From assembly GCF_910592395.1 (NCBI RefSeq), contig NC_088312.1:16437292-16501291 (forward strand): DNA of 64,000 nucleotides, read 5' to 3'. A program made the translations under genes and the position numbers. Numbering within the stretch: position 1 is the stretch's first letter; each line of letters begins with the position of its first letter. This DNA comes from Lineus longissimus (lineage: Eukaryota > Nemertea > Pilidiophora > Heteronemertea > Lineidae). Under the pieces are notes generated by a model. That model was not told the origin of the DNA. It saw only the letters and a program-made list of their open reading frames with translations, and made no database searches. Shown in pieces: positions 59,801 to 64,000 of this stretch.

Positions 59801-61149
59801 TCATCTCGACTCTGTATAACTAAAATGAGCGCGATTCGTCGCGACGAGCGCCATCGCCGACTGCCTATCATCGCTAATATGCAATATGGCTGGTTGAATG
59901 ACAACTTATCGTCAAGGAATCTCGAAATTTCTGTCTCAATCTGTCCGAACAGTCATCTCGACTCTGTATAACTAAAATGATTGCGATCAGTCGCGACGAG
60001 CGCCATCACCAACCAGCTGTTGTCAACAATAGGCTATATCGCCAGTTGAATGACAACATATCGTCACGGAATCTCGAAAACTTCAGTCTCAATCTCTCCG
60101 AACAGTCATCTCGACTCTGTAAAACCAAAATGAGCGCGATCGGACACAACGAGCGCCATCGTCGACTGACTATCATCACCAATAGGCAATACGGCTAGAG
60201 AAATGACGATATATCGTCACGGAATTGCGAAATTTTGGTCTAAAACTGACCGAACAGTCATCTCGACTCTGTATAACTAAAATGAGCGCGATTCGTCGCG
60301 ACGAGCGCCAGCGCCGACTGCCTATCATCGCTAATATGCAATATGGCTGGTTGAATGACAACTAACCGTCACGGAATCTCGAAATTTCTGGCTCAATCTG
60401 TCCAAACAGTAATCTCGACTCTGATCGCTCAGTCGCGACGAGCGCCATCACCAACCAGCTGTTGTCAACAATAGGCTATATCGCCAGTTGAATGACAACA
60501 TATCGTCACGGAATCTCGAAAACTTCAGTCTCAATCTCTCCGAACAGTCATCTCGACTCTGTAAAACCAAAATGAGCGCGATCGGACACAACGAGCGCCA
60601 TCGCCGACTGACTATCATCGCCAATAGGTAATATGGCTAGAGGAATGACGATATATTGTCACGGAATTGCGAAATTTTGGTCTAAATCTGACCGAACAGT
60701 CATCTCGACTCTGTATAACTAAAATGAGCGCGATTCGTCGCGACGAGCGCCATCACCGACTGCCTATCATCGCTAATATGCAATATGGCTGGTTGAATGA
60801 CAACTTATCGTCAAGGAATCTCGAAATTTCTGGCTCAATCTGTCCGAACAGTCATCTCGACTCTGTATAACTAAAATGATTGCGATCAGTCGCGACGAGC
60901 GCCATCACCAACCAGCTGTTGTCAACAATAGGCTATATCGCCAGTTGAATGACAACATATCGTCACGGAATCTGGAAAACTTCAGTCTCAATCTCTCCGA
61001 ACAGTCATCTCGACTCTGTAAAACCAAAATGAGCGCGATCGGACACAACGAGCGCCATCGCCGACTGACTATCATCGCCAATAGGCAATATGGCTAGAGG
61101 AATGACGATATATCGTCACGGAATTGCGAAATTTTGGTCTAAATCTGAC
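47861..61149. repeat. Higher-order repeat of the satellite, six copies
   Basis: Copies begin at a palindrome found at 47861, 50060, 51817, 53573, 55329 and 58436. The spacings are 2199, 1757, 1756, 1756 and 3107 bp, and the last copy is cut by the LINE. Each copy has a stretch of about 0.5 kb in one orientation and then a longer stretch in the other. The longer copies differ by extra monomers, including a shortened variant with GACTCTGATCGCTCAGTCGC (49424, 57030, 57779, 60417). Copies three and four are nearly identical over the full 1756 bp, which indicates recent homogenisation. Confidence 0.92.
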
Positions 61150-61828
61150 ACCAAGATGAACATGGAGAAACAGGTGACCAGCGTTAGTAAATCCGCCTAT
61201 GCACAATTGAGAAACATTGGTCATATCAGGAGGTACCTGACCAACCGCACAGCGAGTTCTCTCGCTACTGGTCTGGTCATTTCCAGGCTTGACTACTGTA
61301 ATTCGCTTCTCGGCGGGCTGCCTAAAGTTCTTACAAAGAGGCTGCAACGGGTCCAGAATACTGCAGCCCGCATCTTAACCCGCACACCCAGGCATGAACA
61401 CATCTCACCAGTGTTAAAGCAGTTGCACTGGCTGCACGTGGAGAAGCGAATTCAGTTCAAGACTCTGGTTCTGGCCTTCAAGTGCCTGCACAGCCAGGCC
61501 CCTAGGTATCTCTCTGATATGATCAATGTTAACAAACCTCAAAGGCTCCTAAGGTCGGAAAATTCTTTCACCCTGGTTATCCCAGGTGCACGGACACAGT
61601 ACGGCGAACAGCGGTTCAGCGTTTTCAGCGCCAAGCTGTTGAACCAATTGCCAGAGGGCTTACAGAAGGCACCCAGTCTAAACATCTTCAAAAAAATGCT
61701 CAAAACACATCTTTTCAACTAGTGCCTTCTGTAAGCCGATGTAACAATGTAAAGCCCCCGTGAATGATCATCAGCTTGAAACGGGCACTATACAAATTCG
61801 GTATGTATGTATGTATGTATGTATCTTT
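61150..61828 (+). mobile_element. 5'-truncated LINE (CR1/L2-like), 3' end with (GTAT)n
   Basis: The satellite sequence ends within a monomer at ...AAATCTGAC, and LINE coding sequence starts at once in an open frame to 61722. It contains SAYAQLRNIGHIRRYLTN, SRLDYCNSLLGGLPK, RLQRVQNTAARILTR, HWLHVEKRIQFKTLVLAFKC and PSLNIFKKMLKTHLFN, the C-terminal part of CR1/L2/Jockey-type ORF2 after the reverse transcriptase core. The 3' sequence has ACGGGCACTATACAAATTCG and then (GTAT)6 at 61801-61824. No stop or frameshift lies within the retained part, so the insertion may be fairly recent. No target duplication was identified. Confidence 0.88.
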
Positions 61829-62769
61829 ACAGCATTAGAGCAGGACACAGTCCTTAGCAACAAAGATGCTATTTGATAATTTTATCTATTAAATGAAAGA
61901 AGATGATATTGATAGAATATTTACTGCAATATTTATTCCAATATTTAATTTTTTTAAATATGTTTTGTTTTAACAATACCAATAGTGGTTCAATCATACT
62001 TATTAAAATGTTTTTTTTTATATCAAGATAGACTCACCAAGTGATGGTACATTAAAGGCTGTAATTAAACTAGCTTTAATGTTTTCTATTAATATTGATA
62101 AGCTTTTTAAACTTAATAATCTTACAAATCTAAAAATAACAAATGAAAGATTATGAATCATTAATTCATTCTTTATGCAAGTATCAATTCGTGTCTTGTA
62201 CCCCCCCTCCTCAAGGGTACGACACCGTATCACCCTATAACGACATCTTAAGTGTGAGTCCACGGTACAACCAGGCAATATCTGCAAAAAGTGATAAAGT
62301 GGGGGGTCAACAGTTCTGGCTCAAATTCCTACCATGGACTGGTCTTGGGGTAGGATGAAGGCAGGCAAAGCCATTCGGCGAAAAATCACACTGGTCAGGA
62401 ATGGGGGTATTAACTCATCCTATTTTTTTCTATGCATTAACCATTAGAAAAAATGCACAGTTTTGATGAAAATGACAAAAAGTTTTTATTTAAAAAAAAA
62501 CTTTCTGGACAAAGAAGTCCACTTTGCTTGGTATCATTGGAAAGGGGACATCATGGACAATTTTTGGACACTTTTGTTTTATCATAGATTTCACCCTCTT
62601 TTGCGGAAGAGCACATGTTTTGGGTACGTTATCATAAATGAAATGGCCAGGGCCATTGTGCTCACCTCATGTGGAGGAAAGATGGATAAAGAGCATGGTA
62701 TTGTGTCATGTAGTGTTAGGTTTGATGTAGGTCTAAGCAATTACAATTTCCCCAAAATGGCCAATTTAC
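61829..62769. other. No gene seen
   Basis: AT-rich sequence. A 108-codon + strand frame (62463-62789) runs into the neighbouring tandem-repeat element and has no recognised motif. Confidence 0.45.
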
Positions 62770-63676
62770 AGTACATTCGACCTCTGTGACCTTGAAAAGT
62801 AGGTCAAATCAAAGAAGACCCGGGTGACACATTGAATGGTTGTTAGAATTAGATGTACCTATGATATAAAATTGGTGCCAATCGGGCAAGTCATTACTAG
62901 GAATAATGGCATTTTGAAGAATTTAGGATTTGGCCCCCTCCCTGGAGGCCAAACGGCAAATCAGATCCCACCAAACTTCAGTACCTGAGATCACCTGACC
63001 AAGGGGTACATGTGTACTTAATTTGTGATCAATAGTCATTGCAGTTAAGAAACGTGCCATAGTTACGGCCTGACGGCGAATTTATGCCATTTGACCATTG
63101 TGACCTTGACAAGAAGGTCAAATTAAAAACCTGTGTGACATATACTGTATGGTGGTTAGATGTACCCATGATATCAAATTGGTGGCAATCGGGCAAGAAT
63201 TTAAGGAATAAACACATTTTTAAGGTTTTTGGATTTTGCCCCCTGGTGGTCAAGTGGTGAATCATATTGGACCAAACTTTGGTCCCTGAGATCACCTGAC
63301 TAAGGGGTAAATGTGTACCAAATTTGGTATCAATAGTCATTGCAGTTTAGAAACGTGCCATCGTTACATCCTAACGGCCAATTTACACCATTTGACCTCT
63401 GTGACCTTGAAAAGGAGGTCAAATCAAAAACCCGGAGGATATATGATGCACCTTTGCTAGAAGTACCTACCATATTTTTTTCAAAATTTCCCGACTACTA
63501 TTAAGGGAGATATTGCATATTTTCACTTTTAACGTTTGGCCCCCTGGTGGCCAAACCATGAAACGAATCGGACCGAAACTTGGTCTCCAAGGTGTCATTA
63601 CATAAGGGTACATGTGTACCAAGTTTCAACTCAATAGCTCTAACAGTTACGAAACGTGCCCTGCTAACGGACGACG

Positions 63677-63711
<35 letters not shown>

Positions 63712-63767
63712 ACGACGGACGCCACGGTATGGGATAAGCTCACCTCTGCTAAGAGGTGAGCTAAAAA
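62770..63767. mobile_element. Tandem-repeat element with terminal hairpin (reverse orientation copy)
   Basis: Three diverged units of about 300 bp (from about 62770, 63070 and 63370) share TTTGACCTCTGTGACCTTGA, AGGTCAAATCAAAAACCC, GCCCCCTGGTGGCCAA, GATCACCTGAC-AAGGGGTA, TGTGTACCAAATTT and TTAAGAAACGTGCCAT. A (GAC)n tract fills 63664-63720, and the element ends with the hairpin AGCTCACCTCTGCTAAGAGG/TGAGCTAAAAA at 63737-63767. It is the inverse-orientation relative of 35177-36660. Confidence 0.78.
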
Positions 63768-64000
63768 GTTAAAAGATAGCCTACTTCCACGGGGTATACC
63801 TCACCCTTTGCAGGGTGTTGGGCAACGCCACTTCTGCAGGAGATCAATATGGGACCCTATTTTCAGTTACAGAAATAAAATCGTTGGCCGCTCTTAAGAT
63901 AAGTTTGTGATTGCATGTATATTGCGAGGTGTTTGCTGCTTTTTGTACTATTTGCACTGCATTCCATGATGGATTTGGAAGATGCCCTCTGGTCTCTTCT
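63768..64000. other. No gene seen at the window end
   Basis: Short unique sequence. ACTTCTGCAG at 63831 resembles an acceptor, but the frame behind it is short and unrecognised. Confidence 0.4.

Larger units (their letters stand above)
42362..61149. repeat. 152-bp-monomer satellite array in both orientations (about 18.8 kb)
   Basis: Each monomer contains, in one orientation, ATGACAACTTATCGTCACGG, CTCGAAATTTCGGTCTCAAT, AGTCATCTCGACTCTGTATA, AAAATGAGCGCGAT, GACGAGCGCCATCGCC and ATAGGCTATATCGC, with a count of 152 bases per unit. About 120 monomers are present. From 42.36 to about 45.2 kb they are diverged and run in one orientation; after that, orientation switches several times (about 45.21, 45.53, 47.65 kb and then regularly). 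Open frames of 60-100 codons recur with the monomer period on both strands and are a property of the repeat. No centromere or other role can be concluded from sequence alone. Confidence 0.95.

Noticed and set aside
47954-61097. Dozens of recurring 60-100-codon open frames in the satellite (for example those starting MRNFGLNLTEQ or MTSYRHEIFILRS)
   Set aside because: They recur with the 152-bp or 1756-bp period on both strands, have no start context or splice structure and follow the repeat; they are not genes.
42362-61149. CRISPR-like or bacterial repeat array
   Set aside because: Monomers are 152 bp, contiguous without unique spacers and in both orientations, in a eukaryotic setting with no cas genes.
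63501-63743. Arginine-rich frame on the minus strand
   Set aside because: The arginine run is the translation of the (GAC/GTC)n microsatellite.

Overview
The window is animal (metazoan) nuclear DNA. It has split genes with GT/AG introns, LTR and non-LTR retrotransposons, cut-and-paste DNA transposons, foldback repeats and a long satellite array, and no bacterial operon structure. The repeat content (Ty3/gypsy elements of Mag/SURL type, tandem units carrying GGCCATCTTGAA and AGGTCACAGAGGTCA, many TAGGCCTA-like words) suggests a marine invertebrate, perhaps an echinoderm, hemichordate or lancelet. That placement is an inference from style, not a proof.

The only host gene I can support is the 3' part of coproporphyrinogen III oxidase (CPOX, haem biosynthesis) on the + strand. 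Two adjacent coding exons lie at 803-882 and 1433-1562, and the terminal exon with the stop codon at 30607-30690. The splice phases agree (2 then 0), so the last intron is about 29 kb. Nearly everything from 1.6 to 30.6 kb is mobile DNA packed into that intron: tandem-repeat elements (1.7-5.5 kb); a decayed DDE-transposase-like region (6.5-8.9 kb); a Ty3/gypsy element with both LTRs and a 5-bp target duplication (10117-20057, minus strand); a 5.6-kb PIF/Harbinger-like transposon nested inside that element's reverse transcriptase (12634-18254); a 615-bp inverted-repeat transposon (20295-20909); a GC-rich coding remnant (22.6-23.5 kb); a 909-bp element with 8-bp target duplications (23500-24408); and a second Ty3/gypsy element (about 24.4-29.66 kb, minus strand).

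Downstream of CPOX (30.7-42.3 kb) no host gene is visible. The region holds several elements that begin with TTTTTRGCTCRCC and carry internal tandem arrays, a gypsy tail, a LINE fragment, a small pogo-like MITE and inverted minisatellites. From 42.36 to 61.15 kb runs a satellite with a 152-bp monomer in both orientations. Its right part is a higher-order repeat (about 1756 bp, with longer variants) with a palindrome at each head-to-head switch. A 5'-truncated LINE closes the array at 61.15 kb. A further tandem-repeat element with a terminal hairpin lies at 62.77-63.77 kb.

The most interesting items are the nested Harbinger-like element, which carries exon-like pieces of an SGNH hydrolase/zinc-knuckle coding sequence on both strands; the apparent origin of the 18.8-kb satellite as the expanded internal array of a mobile element; and the repeated DR3-type nuclear-receptor half-site pairs carried by the tandem-repeat elements. 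Every transposon reading frame recognised is broken. The many similar short reading frames in the satellite are products of the repeat, not genes.
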